This document shows, in pieces, positions 25,480-34,050 of a stretch of DNA of 64,000 bases. The position numbers were made by a program, and so were the translations under genes. The notes under the pieces were generated by a model. That model was not told where the DNA came from. It saw only the letters and a program-made list of their open reading frames with translations, and did not search any database. The DNA is from Mucilaginibacter pineti. GTDB lineage: Bacteria > Bacteroidota > Bacteroidia > Sphingobacteriales > Sphingobacteriaceae. The stretch covers positions 94,202 to 158,201 of the forward strand of contig NZ_FNAI01000015.1 in assembly GCF_900101875.1 (NCBI RefSeq), read 5' to 3'. Each line of letters starts with the position of its first letter. Positions within the stretch are counted from its first letter, which is position 1.

Positions 25480-26583
25480 ATGTTGACGATCAGCCGTAAT
25501 AATATCTTACTGGATAGTAATCAACCGGCTGACACGACGATTAAAAATCAAAGCTTGTATGTCGTCAGAACTGATCAGGCCGGTCGTTTGACGCATTTAA
25601 ACCGGCTTTTTTGTGAATCGACCGGCATCAGTGATCAGGACTACTTAGGAAAGCCTTATATTGATCTGGTCTTGCCGGAGGACCGCGACCGCTGTAACGA
25701 CACTTTTAAAGCTTGTCTGGAGGCACCCGGTGAACCGCAGCGTGTTTTACTTCGTAAGCGGGGACCCAAGGGAATAGGCAGCACGCAATGGGAATTTATT
25801 TGCCTGGATAAAGAAGAAGATTCTACCAGGGAGGTACTTTGCCTGGGCCATGATGTAACGCAGCTAGTCAAAAAGCAGGAGAACCTGGAAAACCTGGTCA
25901 AGATCACTTCCCGCCAAAATGAACGGCTAAAAGAGTTTACGTACATCATTTCCCATAACATTCGGTCCCATGTTGCCAACCTGAGCGGCATCATCAATGG
26001 AATAGACCGGGATGACCCTGCCGATGTAGATTACTCGCTGGAATTATTAAAGGTAAGCGTAGGCGCCCTTGATAGTACGATCCAGCACCTGAACGATATT
26101 ATTACCATTCAGCAAGATATTAAGGTGCCGCTAAAGTCCTTGAAACTGAAAAGCGAGATCTTAAAAACGGCCCGGCTGCTACAGCAGCAGATCAGTGACG
26201 CAAGCGCAGAACTGAAAGTTGAGGTTGATGCAGAAGAGCGTTTAACCACGAATCCGGCCTACCTCGAAAGCATATTGCTCAACTTAATAAGCAATGCGCT
26301 CAAATATCGCCATCCGGAAAGGCAGGCGGTCATCACCGTGAGCATCGAAAATGAAAAAGACTTTAGGATATTAAGGGTTAGCGATAATGGCTTGGGTATA
26401 GACCTCGAACGAAACGGCGCCAAACTATTTAAAATGTTCAGTACTTTCCATGGAAACAGGGATGCGCGCGGTGTCGGGCTGTTTATCGTTAAAACACAGG
26501 TGGAAGCGCTTGGCGGAAAAATTGAGGTAGATTGCGAACCCAAAAAAGGTTGTATATTCAGTGTCTATTTTAAGGCAGAATAA
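25480..26583 (+). CDS. PAS-domain histidine kinase, paired with BLUF protein
   Basis: A 367-residue soluble kinase. A PAS domain occupies about residues 25-130 (YVVRTDQAGRLTHLNRLF). A helical dimerisation region contains ISHNIRSHVANLSGI, where the His is the likely phosphorylation site in the Bacteroidota variant of HisKA. The HATPase_c domain has NLISNALKY and VSDNGLGI, and its G2 box GVGLFIVK. Its stop shares one base with the BLUF gene start, so the two are co-translated. The pair is plausibly a light-sensing system, with the BLUF protein as input; that partnership is inferred from gene order. No receiver gene in the operon. Confidence 0.82.
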   Translation: MLTISRNNILLDSNQPADTTIKNQSLYVVRTDQAGRLTHLNRLFCESTGISDQDYLGKPYIDLVLPEDRDRCNDTFKACLEAPGEPQRVLLRKRGPKGIGSTQWEFICLDKEEDSTREVLCLGHDVTQLVKKQENLENLVKITSRQNERLKEFTYIISHNIRSHVANLSGIINGIDRDDPADVDYSLELLKVSVGALDSTIQHLNDIITIQQDIKVPLKSLKLKSEILKTARLLQQQISDASAELKVEVDAEERLTTNPAYLESILLNLISNALKYRHPERQAVITVSIENEKDFRILRVSDNGLGIDLERNGAKLFKMFSTFHGNRDARGVGLFIVKTQVEALGGKIEVDCEPKKGCIFSVYFKAE

Positions 26584-27032
26584 TGGAACTGTTTTCGCTG
26601 GTTTATTTCAGTAAAGCTACCCGTCCAATGGCCACGCAAGACCTGTCGGCACTTCTGGAATTTTCCAGGTCCCGCAATAAGGCACGAGGCATAACCGGCA
26701 TGCTGTTGTATGTACAAAAAGGGTCAGCGAGTCAGGACACCGGTAGATTTATGCAGGTACTGGAAGGTAACGAGGCTGAAGTGCGCTTATTATTTGAAAG
26801 CATAAAAAACGACTCCAGGAATGAGCGGGTCCGGTTATTAAACGAAGTAAATATAATCGAGCGTAACTTCGCGAACTGGACGATGGGCTTTCATTCAGTG
26901 ACAGACGAACAATTTGAGTCGCTGCCCGGATATTTCGAATTGAATGATAAATTTATTCACCAGCAAGCCAGCCATTGTTTTAATTTCGCACTTACGTTTT
27001 TGCACTCTTTCTACCGGTTAGGAACCTCCTGA
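26583..27032 (+). CDS. BLUF-domain blue-light sensor with an eight-residue insertion
   Basis: A 149-residue protein. The BLUF flavin pocket is present: Tyr8 (LVYFSKA), Asn32 (SRNKARGITGML), Gln58 (GRFMQVLEG) and Trp in NWTMGF. Relative to typical BLUF domains there are about eight extra residues (VQKGSASQDTG) in the loop before the glutamine strand. BLUF domains bind FAD and report blue light through the Tyr-Gln hydrogen bond network. No output domain is fused, so it probably works on a partner such as the upstream kinase. The start overlaps the kinase stop by one base. Confidence 0.85.
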   Translation: MELFSLVYFSKATRPMATQDLSALLEFSRSRNKARGITGMLLYVQKGSASQDTGRFMQVLEGNEAEVRLLFESIKNDSRNERVRLLNEVNIIERNFANWTMGFHSVTDEQFESLPGYFELNDKFIHQQASHCFNFALTFLHSFYRLGTS

Positions 27033-27053
27033 CGATAGCATAAACCCTGACCT

Positions 27054-27245
27054 TTAATTTTCCTGATCCGCTTCTTCCGGGTGCTCCCTAAAATATTCAC
27101 GGGCTCTTTTCAGGCCGGTGGCAATCGCAATTCCCTCGTCGCCGCTTTCCTTTATGATTTCGTTTGCGATTTCTACGGCCTTTTCCCGCAACTTCGGTGG
27201 CTGATTTTTATAAGACGGCGGATAGTCTCCATTATACCAGGGCAT
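27054..27245 (-). CDS. Small YdaT-like stress protein
   Basis: A 63-residue protein starting at MPWYNGDYPPSYKN (ATG at 27245). This is the hallmark of a short family also seen at the start of YdaT-type general stress proteins. The rest is helical (AVEIANEIIKE ... AIATGLKRAREYF). Biochemical role unknown. It lies downstream of the small gene at 27259, same strand, 13 bp gap. Confidence 0.65.
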   Translation of the reverse strand: MPWYNGDYPPSYKNQPPKLREKAVEIANEIIKESGDEGIAIATGLKRAREYFREHPEEADQEN

Positions 27246-27258
27246 GATTCCTCCTTTT

Positions 27259-27486
27259 TTAATGATGTGATTGTATATGTGCACAAATACTCTTCAGCAA
27301 TTCTTCGCTAAGCGGTACGCCGGAGGTTTGTTTCCAGCCGCGCCCTACATTTTGAACAGTGGCGATGACAACGCCGTCCTGTTCAACGCCGAATGATCCT
27401 TCGTTTTCCGTAAGGCGGTAATGATGTTCTTTTCCAGCGACCATTGCATCATAAGGAAAGCTGTTTAGTTCTTGTTCGGGTTCCAT
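27259..27486 (-). CDS. Small unknown protein (family member)
   Basis: A 75-residue protein with a beta-rich core (FGVEQDGVVIATVQNVG, then a Trp) and a C-terminal helix SEELLKSICAHIQ. It shows the same plan as 10973-11203, 27527-27799 and 41470-41748. No named domain is recognised. Divergent from the 27527 gene that precedes ku. Confidence 0.6.
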   Translation of the reverse strand: MEPEQELNSFPYDAMVAGKEHHYRLTENEGSFGVEQDGVVIATVQNVGRGWKQTSGVPLSEELLKSICAHIQSHH

Positions 27487-27526
27487 AACACCTTAAACAA
27501 AAGCCGTTTCAAATAGTTGTATGTGT

Positions 27527-27799
27527 ATGGAAAATTACGCGATTACGATCAGTAAGGACGAGGAAGTCCGCCATTTTGAGATAGGTGAATATATGCATCA
27601 TGTGGAAGACAAATGCAAATATCGGGTATATGAGAACGGCGCTTATGTCGCCAGCTTTACACCTGATGACCACGACTTCCTCCAAATCTGCCAGAACCCC
27701 GGCCAGGTGGATGAAGAGATCCTGCATTTGCTGGCCGATAAGATCGAAACGCATCATCCACATGGAATCAATGATAACATTAGAAGATTAAAGCTATGA
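27527..27799 (+). CDS. Small unknown protein coupled to Ku (family member)
   Basis: A 90-residue acidic protein starting at MENYAITIS. An N-terminal beta region (CKYRVYENGAYVASFTPDD) and a C-terminal helix VDEEILHLLADKIETHH repeat the plan of the small family described at 10973. The stop overlaps the ku start by 4 bp (ATGA), so it is translated with ku and may be an accessory of the end-joining system. That is inference from position. Confidence 0.65.
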   Translation: MENYAITISKDEEVRHFEIGEYMHHVEDKCKYRVYENGAYVASFTPDDHDFLQICQNPGQVDEEILHLLADKIETHHPHGINDNIRRLKL

Positions 27800-28566
27800 G
27801 AAGTATATGGACAGGTTCGATCGGTTTTGGCTTGGTGAGCATTCCCATCAAATTATTCTCGGCGGTCCAGGAAACCAGGCTGGACCTGGATATGCTGGAC
27901 AGTCGTGACCACGCGCATATCAAGTTCCAGCGCGTCAACGAGAATACCAAGAAAGAAGTCCCTTATGACAAGATCGTAAAAGGCTATAAATACGACGACG
28001 ATTATGTGATCATAGAAGATGCGGATTTTGAAGCGGCGGCGCCGGAGAAAAGCAAAGTGATTGAGATCGAAAGTTTTGTAGATGCGACCTCGGTAAACCC
28101 GATGTATTATGAAACTTCGTATTATACCGAACCTGCGACCAAGAAAAACAAAGCGTATGCTTTATTACTCGAAGCATTGAAGAAATCCGGCAAAGCGGGA
28201 TTGGCGCGTTTTGTATTGCGCAGTACCGAAAGCTTATGTATTGTGCATCCGGTAGAAAAGGACATTGTGGTCACCCGAATTCGTTTTCAACAGCAGATCC
28301 GGGACCAGGGCGAACTCAAATTGGATGATGACATTACCGTTAGCAAGAAAGAACTGGATATGGGACTGGCATTGATCAATCAGTATGCTGAACCCCTCGA
28401 TCTGTCCAAATACAAAGATGAATATCATACGGAACTCATGAATATCATCGAACAAAAAGCTAAAGGCAAACGTCCGACTATCAAGAAACTGAAACCGAAG
28501 GCAGCTAAAAGCGACGACTTATACGACCAGCTCATGAGCAGCCTTAATGCTAAAAAGGGAGCTTAA
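27796..28566 (+). CDS. ku: Ku protein, DNA end-binding for non-homologous end joining
   Basis: A 256-residue bacterial Ku starting MRSIWTGSIGFGLVSIPIKL, the classic opening of the family. The core forms the homodimeric ring that threads onto DNA ends. The lysine-rich C-terminal tail (KAKGKRPTIKKLKPKAAK) is typical and binds LigD and DNA. Length is standard. LigD is encoded 14 kb away on the opposite strand. Overlaps the preceding small gene. Confidence 0.95.
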   Translation: MRSIWTGSIGFGLVSIPIKLFSAVQETRLDLDMLDSRDHAHIKFQRVNENTKKEVPYDKIVKGYKYDDDYVIIEDADFEAAAPEKSKVIEIESFVDATSVNPMYYETSYYTEPATKKNKAYALLLEALKKSGKAGLARFVLRSTESLCIVHPVEKDIVVTRIRFQQQIRDQGELKLDDDITVSKKELDMGLALINQYAEPLDLSKYKDEYHTELMNIIEQKAKGKRPTIKKLKPKAAKSDDLYDQLMSSLNAKKGA

Positions 28567-28695
28567 TGATTTACCCTGATTCAAATCCAGTTTTTGGCAG
28601 GTAACCATAGCAGGATCGCAGCATCTTTGTAAACTGCAACTATTTCTACAACTTTTAGGAATGATAGACGTTATAATTCAAATAACGGTAGTTGT

Positions 28696-28872
28696 ATGAC
28701 TTTAAAACAGCTCAAAGAGGTGATCAAGTATGCAGGTGAAGTGCATGTGCCTATCAGACATATGCGGACTGCTTATTTTCAGCATACGGTTTACATTGGA
28801 AATAATTGTTACACAATTCGCGAGGAAGTAATAAAACATATCGAAAAACTCAGGAATAAAGCTAACAGCTAA
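28696..28872 (+). CDS. Small unknown protein (58 aa)
   Basis: An open frame of 58 residues, MTLKQLKEVIKYAGEVHV..., with a helical N-terminus and a helical basic C-terminus (REEVIKHIEKLRNKAN). Codon use looks coding. Not recognised. It lies 130 bp after ku with a terminator about 110 bp downstream. Confidence 0.45.
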   Translation: MTLKQLKEVIKYAGEVHVPIRHMRTAYFQHTVYIGNNCYTIREEVIKHIEKLRNKANS

Positions 28873-29272
28873 TACGGTTTGTATTTAAGCCTGCTGATAA
28901 GGATCAAAGTGGGAGCTATTAATTACTTATTATATACATTTACTTAAGAATTAAATTTTAATATCAGTTACAGTTAATTCGAAGGTCCCGATGGTGCGTT
29001 CGGGGCCTTCGTTTTCGATACCTTAAAGCAAAAGTAAACCTATAGAATGGCCGGTTAAAATGGATGTGGTCGGGCATTTCCGCAAGGAGCCGAAACTAAC
29101 ACGTCTGCCCATAACGTTGCGGCAGCAACTTTCCCATTCGCAACTTCGAAAATAATAACTTGGAAAAAATCCCACTCATACATTGGGAGTACCTGACAAA
29201 TGAATCGCAAAAGGTTTGAAAATGCATTTATGACGATTTCTTGTTAACTTAAGCGTTGAAATAAATGCTCCC
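28873..29272. other. Gene-free region between the ku side and the Nramp-related gene
   Basis: Apart from the terminator at 28981-29016 I see no convincing gene, repeat or known RNA in this stretch. It presumably holds the promoter of the transporter gene, but no clear TAnnTTTG box was found. Confidence 0.4.
28981..29016 (+). terminator. Rho-independent terminator
   Basis: An 11-bp stem GAAGGTCCCGA / TCGGGGCCTTC (one G-T wobble) closes an 8-base loop. It is followed by GTTTTC. It probably ends the transcript of ku and the small gene at 28696. Confidence 0.75.
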
Positions 29273-30550
29273 TTGGTGAAAAGCAAACAACAGAAGATAC
29301 GGAAAGAATCTAAACTCAAAAGCTTCCTTAAAATATTAGGGCCGGGCCTGGTAACCGGCGCCAGTGATGACGACCCGTCCGGTGTGGCCACCTACTCACA
29401 GGCCGGTGCGCAGTTCGGCCTGGGTACTTTGTGGACAGCACTGCTCACTTTTCCGCTCATGGCCGCCATGCAGGAAATGTGCGCCCGCATAGGCGTGGTC
29501 ACCGGCAGCGGACTCACTGGGACCCTGAAAGAACACTACCCGAAAACAATCCTTTACTTAATGCTTTTATTTAGCGTGCCGGCGGTGGTACTCAATATCG
29601 GCGCGGATATCGAAGGCATGGGTGCAGTCGCGCACCTGATCATCCCTGCAATGCCAATCTTCGGCTGGTGCCTGATCTTTGCCGGTTTATTGCTGTTCGC
29701 CATCATCCGCTTTCCTTATCAAAAGATCGCTATGATCCTGAAATGGCTTTGCCTGGTATTATGCCTTTATATCGTCATTCCTTTCATGGTAAAAGTACAA
29801 TGGAGCGCGGTATTGCACGCTACTTTCGTCCCTCAGCTCAAGTTCAATAAAGATTTTATCAGCATCCTGGTCGCAATTTTAGGCACTACCATTTCGCCTT
29901 ATTTGTTTTTTTGGCAGGCGACAATGTCTTCGGAAGATATAGCGCAAAAAAAGGCAACGGTTATTGTCAATAAACGCTTCCTTACGGAGGTAAAGGAAGA
30001 CGTCTATTTTGGCATGGGTGCATCTAACCTGGTGATGTTTTTCATCATCCTGACATCGGGCGTGGTACTTTTCAACGGTGGTATCCATAAGATTGATACG
30101 GTTGACCAGGCGGCGAAAGCGCTGGAGCCGCTGGCCGGTAAATTCGCCTATGTGATATTCGCTTTGGGTATCATCGGCACCGGCTGTTTGGCTATTCCCG
30201 TGTTGACCGGCTCGATCTCCTATATGGTCGGCGAAACCTTCGGCTGGAAGGTCGGGCTCGAAAAGAAGTTTGGCAGTGCGAAAGCTTTTTACGCGACCAT
30301 CATCATATCCCTGATTATCGGGCTTTCATTGGATTTTGCAGGTATCAGCCCGATCAAGGCCTTACTGTATACGGCCATTCTTTACGGATTAAGTTCACCC
30401 GTGCTCATCGTCATGGTGCTGCACATCAGCAATAATAAAGCGGTGATGGGTAAAAACGTCAATGGGAGGTGGTCGAATATTGCTGGCTGGCTAACCTTTG
30501 CCCTGATGACCGTTGCGGCAGTGCTGTTGGTCTACTTCTTGTTCCATTGA
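29273..30550 (+). CDS. Nramp-related metal transporter lacking the selectivity methionine (NRMT-like)
   Basis: A 425-residue inner-membrane protein with about 11 helices of the LeuT/Nramp fold. Helix 1 carries DDDPSGVATYSQAGA in place of the classical DPGN. The helix 6 site reads GTTISPYLFFWQA where Nramp has A-x-x-M-P-H. The methionine that selects soft metals is replaced. Known NRMT proteins with this loss carry Mg2+ or Mn2+ rather than Fe2+. The substrate is therefore probably magnesium or a similar hard ion (inference). Start is TTG 29273 or GTG 29276; no ATG is available upstream in frame. Confidence 0.8.
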   Translation: MVKSKQQKIRKESKLKSFLKILGPGLVTGASDDDPSGVATYSQAGAQFGLGTLWTALLTFPLMAAMQEMCARIGVVTGSGLTGTLKEHYPKTILYLMLLFSVPAVVLNIGADIEGMGAVAHLIIPAMPIFGWCLIFAGLLLFAIIRFPYQKIAMILKWLCLVLCLYIVIPFMVKVQWSAVLHATFVPQLKFNKDFISILVAILGTTISPYLFFWQATMSSEDIAQKKATVIVNKRFLTEVKEDVYFGMGASNLVMFFIILTSGVVLFNGGIHKIDTVDQAAKALEPLAGKFAYVIFALGIIGTGCLAIPVLTGSISYMVGETFGWKVGLEKKFGSAKAFYATIIISLIIGLSLDFAGISPIKALLYTAILYGLSSPVLIVMVLHISNNKAVMGKNVNGRWSNIAGWLTFALMTVAAVLLVYFLFH

Positions 30551-30738
30551 TCTCAAGCAATCAACTGAATGTTTGCAGGCGCAGCCGCTACATTTGCGCT
30601 GGTTATATTGTCTTAAGAAGTATATAACATCATGCCGCGCAATAATGTGAAAGATTGCAAGAAACCAAAAGTTCCTTATAGCATCCTGACTGAGAAACGG
30701 TCAGGCAAACCAAACGGGCTTAACATGGTTTTCTTTCT

Positions 30739-32382
30739 ATGGATAATCACCTGATCAGCCGCGCTTTTTCTCTGTATGCTGAGCTTCTCCAACTGCACGG
30801 CGAGGGCGAGCGCTTGTCTGACTGGTTGGCCGGTGCCGCCTACCGCATCCGGCAGATGGAAAAGCCGGTAACGGATCTATCTGCAGCAGAACTCGCCGAA
30901 CAATTTCGCCCGGAGATCGTGGACATCATTAAGGAAGGACGGAAACGGCAGAATATAGCGGCGCTCGAAGAACTGATCCAACTGACGCCGGCAGGCCTGT
31001 TTGATATGATGCGTATCAAAGGGCTGGGCGGACGAAAATTACATGTGCTCTGGCAAACGGCAAAGATCGATACGATCGAAGATCTGCTGTCAGCAGCTAA
31101 AGCCGGGCAGCTCCGGAATATTCCTGGTTTTGGCGCAAAGACAGAGGCTAATATCATTGAAGCCATCGATGCGATGAACAGCAGCGCTGAACTATTTCAC
31201 TATGCCTCGGTCGCCGATCTGGCGGATGTTTTCGTCGAAAAATTACAGCAGCGTTTTGACAGCACCCTGGTCTCGTTATGCGGCGATATCCGCAGGGAAA
31301 CAACGACTGTCCACCGCATCGAGGTTTTGGCTGCCGTACCATTAGCAAAAGACCGGTTAAAAAAATTAATGAATGTCACTGAGCAAAACGAAACGGAAAC
31401 TACCGGCCATACACATGACGAAGTACCCGTGACGATCCATCATACCGACAGGTCCAATTTTTATCATCAATTGTTTTTGCGTACCGGCAACGAAGCCCAC
31501 ATAAAAAAAGTCCTGGCAAATGCGGCTGACCTTAGTAGTGAAGCGACGATATACAACAGTGCCAACCTGCCCTTTATCATTCCCGCGTTGCGTGAGGATG
31601 TGGCCGAATGGGATTGGGCTAGAAATCCGCAGCCGCTGCTCAACATGGACGATATCCGCGGCGTGGTGCATAACCATACGGACTGGAGTGATGGCGTCGA
31701 CCGGCTCGAAAATTTTGTTAAGGCTTGCCAGCGCAAGGGTTATGAATACGTCGTGATCTCAGATCATTCGCAGAACGCGCATTATGCGGGTGGTTTAAAG
31801 CCGGATAAAGTACTTCGCCAGATGGAAGAGATCGATAAGCTGAATAAAAAGCTTTCGCCATTCAAAGTATTCAAAAGCATCGAATGCGATATCCTGGTCT
31901 CCGGCGCGCTTGATTATGACCGGGAACTGCTCAGCCGGTTTGACCTGGTGATTATCTCCGTTCACCAGCAATTGAAGATGGCCGAGGAAAAAGCGACGGC
32001 GCGGCTGATCAAAGCCATCGAAGATCCGTATACTACGATCCTTGGTCACATGACCGGCAGGCAATTGCTTGTCCGGACGGGCTACCCGGTGGACTTCGAA
32101 AAAGTGATCGATGCCTGCGCTGCCAATGGTGTCGTGATTGAACTAAACGCCAATCCCTACCGCCTGGATATGGACTGGTCGCATATTCCTTACGCACTGG
32201 AAAAAGGGGTCATGATCTCTATCGACCCGGACGCGCACAGTACCCACGAGATCGATAACATTCGGTGGGGCGTTTCGGCTGCCCGCAAGGGTGGCTTGAC
32301 CAAAGACATGACCTGGAACGCTTTGCCATTGAGTGATATAGAAGATTGGCTGAACAATCGGCACTTAAAAACTAAATCATGA
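30739..32382 (+). CDS. PolX-type DNA polymerase X/PHP protein with altered polymerase site
   Basis: A 547-residue protein with the PolX layout. An N-terminal 8-kDa-like and HhH region (IKGLGGRKLHVLW, IPGFGAKTEANI) is followed by a palm-like region and a C-terminal PHP domain. PHP metal-binding motifs are intact (VVHNHTDWSDG, ISDHS, SIECDIL, ILGHMTG, DPDAHS). At the polymerase site the usual GS-x-RR ... D-x-D reads GDIRR ... VHRIEVL: both catalytic aspartates are changed. The protein may therefore act as a PHP 3'-5' exonuclease or phosphatase rather than a polymerase. It sits near ku and overlaps the next gene by 4 bp. Confidence 0.83.
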   Translation: MDNHLISRAFSLYAELLQLHGEGERLSDWLAGAAYRIRQMEKPVTDLSAAELAEQFRPEIVDIIKEGRKRQNIAALEELIQLTPAGLFDMMRIKGLGGRKLHVLWQTAKIDTIEDLLSAAKAGQLRNIPGFGAKTEANIIEAIDAMNSSAELFHYASVADLADVFVEKLQQRFDSTLVSLCGDIRRETTTVHRIEVLAAVPLAKDRLKKLMNVTEQNETETTGHTHDEVPVTIHHTDRSNFYHQLFLRTGNEAHIKKVLANAADLSSEATIYNSANLPFIIPALREDVAEWDWARNPQPLLNMDDIRGVVHNHTDWSDGVDRLENFVKACQRKGYEYVVISDHSQNAHYAGGLKPDKVLRQMEEIDKLNKKLSPFKVFKSIECDILVSGALDYDRELLSRFDLVIISVHQQLKMAEEKATARLIKAIEDPYTTILGHMTGRQLLVRTGYPVDFEKVIDACAANGVVIELNANPYRLDMDWSHIPYALEKGVMISIDPDAHSTHEIDNIRWGVSAARKGGLTKDMTWNALPLSDIEDWLNNRHLKTKS

Positions 32383-32753
32383 AGAAAAAAAGTTATAAGA
32401 TCACGTTTGCTTTAAAAGAAGGTTACTCGCCGAAGGGCAAAGTCTATGATCTGGACGATGCCGTCAAAGTCATCCGGTGTTGGATGGAAAAGCGTCTTAA
32501 AGACAACAAGCCCGTATTAAGCGGATTGCTGCAGGAAGGGCAGCTATTCTTTCCGGCACCTGAAAGCAGCAAAGAAACGGTGACGGTTTCTTCAACGGCG
32601 GTTTATTGTGGTGAACTATCGTCTACGGCAGAACTGAAGCGAAAGAATAAGGAAATTAGGTCTACCCTGGAATCACTTGCCGGCGAATTAAAAGCAGCCT
32701 TGAGGCAGGAATCGGTATTTATTATCTATCGTGATGATAATTGGTGCATTTGA
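32379..32753 (+). CDS. Unknown protein coupled to PolX
   Basis: A 124-residue soluble protein, MKKKSYKITFALKEGYSPKG. An N-terminal beta strand pair is followed by helices and beta strands (VTVSSTAVYCGEL), then a C-terminal helix. Not recognised. It overlaps the PolX stop (ATGA), so it is translated with it and may belong to the repair context. Confidence 0.6.
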   Translation: MKKKSYKITFALKEGYSPKGKVYDLDDAVKVIRCWMEKRLKDNKPVLSGLLQEGQLFFPAPESSKETVTVSSTAVYCGELSSTAELKRKNKEIRSTLESLAGELKAALRQESVFIIYRDDNWCI

Positions 32754-32823
32754 TAGGAAACCTTTGGCTAAACTTTAATTCAAGTAGTGGGTTAAATATG
32801 TGGGTGGAAAGGCACCGTTGGAT

Positions 32824-33990
32824 ATGAAAGTTAATAAGGTGCTCTGGATACTGCTGTTTATCGCCGTCATCAATTCGATGGGGTTTGGTATCATTATTCC
32901 GCTGATCCTGTCCTATGGTAAAAAGTTCGGCGTTAATAAAGAGATTCTTGGCATCTTGACGGCATCCTTTTCGATAGCGCAATTTTTCGCAACGCCCGTA
33001 CTCGGTACGTTATCCGACCGTATCGGTCGCAAATGGATTTTGGCGTTCAGCCTGCTAGGCAGCTGCGCTTCGTTTATCTTGTTTGGCCTTGCTAACAGCC
33101 TGTTCTTATTGTTCGCCGCCCGAATTCTCGACGGCATTACAGGGGGTAATATCTCCGTGGCTCAGGCCATGGTTTCTGATATGTCGTCCGAGAAGGACCG
33201 CGCTAAGAACTTTGGATTGTTGGGCTCTGCCTTCGGCTTTGGCTATGTGATCGGCCCCGCGGCCGGCGGGTTACTTAACAAGCTGGGTGACCGCGTGCCC
33301 TTCTTTTTTGCTGCGGCGATGGCGCTGCTCGGAATGGTGCTGACATTGCTATTCTTAAAGGAGACCAGTTCCGATAAAACAAGAAAGGAAAACAAGAAAA
33401 ATAAGTTGTTTGATTTCGGCGCCCTGATCAGCGTCCTGAAAATACCGGCGATCGGCGCTTCGGTCTTTATGGGCTTCCTGCTGACTACGGCGCAATTTGC
33501 CATGCTGATCGGCTTTCAGACTTTTTGCGCTGAAAAGCTCAAGCTGTCACCAGTGCAGACCGGACTGTTTTACGCCGGCTTTGGCGTGAGTGGCATCCTG
33601 ATGCAGCTGCTGGTTCCCTGGATCAGCAAGCTGATCAGTTCCAAACCGTGGATCTTATTGGCTAGCACAGTTCTTTGTGCAACGGCGATGGCCTGGTGCG
33701 GTTTGACCGCCGGGCTTTTCGGCTTCGCATTAGGTATCGGTATCTACGGTTTGTTTAACGGGCTGCGCAATCCGATGCTGAATGCCATCATTGCCGACCG
33801 GATGGATGACAAGCAACGCGGGCTGGTCATGGGTGTTAACCAGTCTTACGCCTCCATTGGGCAAACCATTGGCCCGCTGCTGGCCAGCGCCGCCGCGCTG
33901 TTATCGCTGCCCGCCATTTTCTTTGTGTCGGCGGCGCTGATTGTATGGGGACTCTTCTACGGTTGGCGCTTAAAACAGGAAGCGCACTGA
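32824..33990 (+). CDS. Major facilitator superfamily transporter (TetA-like)
   Basis: A 388-residue protein with 12 predicted helices. The loop 2-3 motif GTLSDRIGRK is present (GxLaDrxGrk), and a second long loop lies between helices 6 and 7. It is of the TCR/TetA or multidrug DHA1 type. The substrate is unknown. Start chosen at ATG 32824 (MKVNKVLWIL), right before helix 1, over the GTG at 32800. Confidence 0.87.
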   Translation: MKVNKVLWILLFIAVINSMGFGIIIPLILSYGKKFGVNKEILGILTASFSIAQFFATPVLGTLSDRIGRKWILAFSLLGSCASFILFGLANSLFLLFAARILDGITGGNISVAQAMVSDMSSEKDRAKNFGLLGSAFGFGYVIGPAAGGLLNKLGDRVPFFFAAAMALLGMVLTLLFLKETSSDKTRKENKKNKLFDFGALISVLKIPAIGASVFMGFLLTTAQFAMLIGFQTFCAEKLKLSPVQTGLFYAGFGVSGILMQLLVPWISKLISSKPWILLASTVLCATAMAWCGLTAGLFGFALGIGIYGLFNGLRNPMLNAIIADRMDDKQRGLVMGVNQSYASIGQTIGPLLASAAALLSLPAIFFVSAALIVWGLFYGWRLKQEAH

Positions 33991-34050
33991 TAAAAGCCTG
34001 TAAATTGAAATAAGCGAGAACCAGTGGGCGCCTGTTACTGTTATCTTCAT

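Noticed and set aside
28600..28700. Possible promoter TTTG-N17-TACAACTT before the 58-residue gene
   Set aside because: The -7 element does not fit TAnnTTTG.
30632..30754. 40-codon frame MPRNNVKDCKKPKVPYS... before PolX
   Set aside because: No relative recognised, no good ribosome site and it overlaps the PolX start; more likely untranslated leader.
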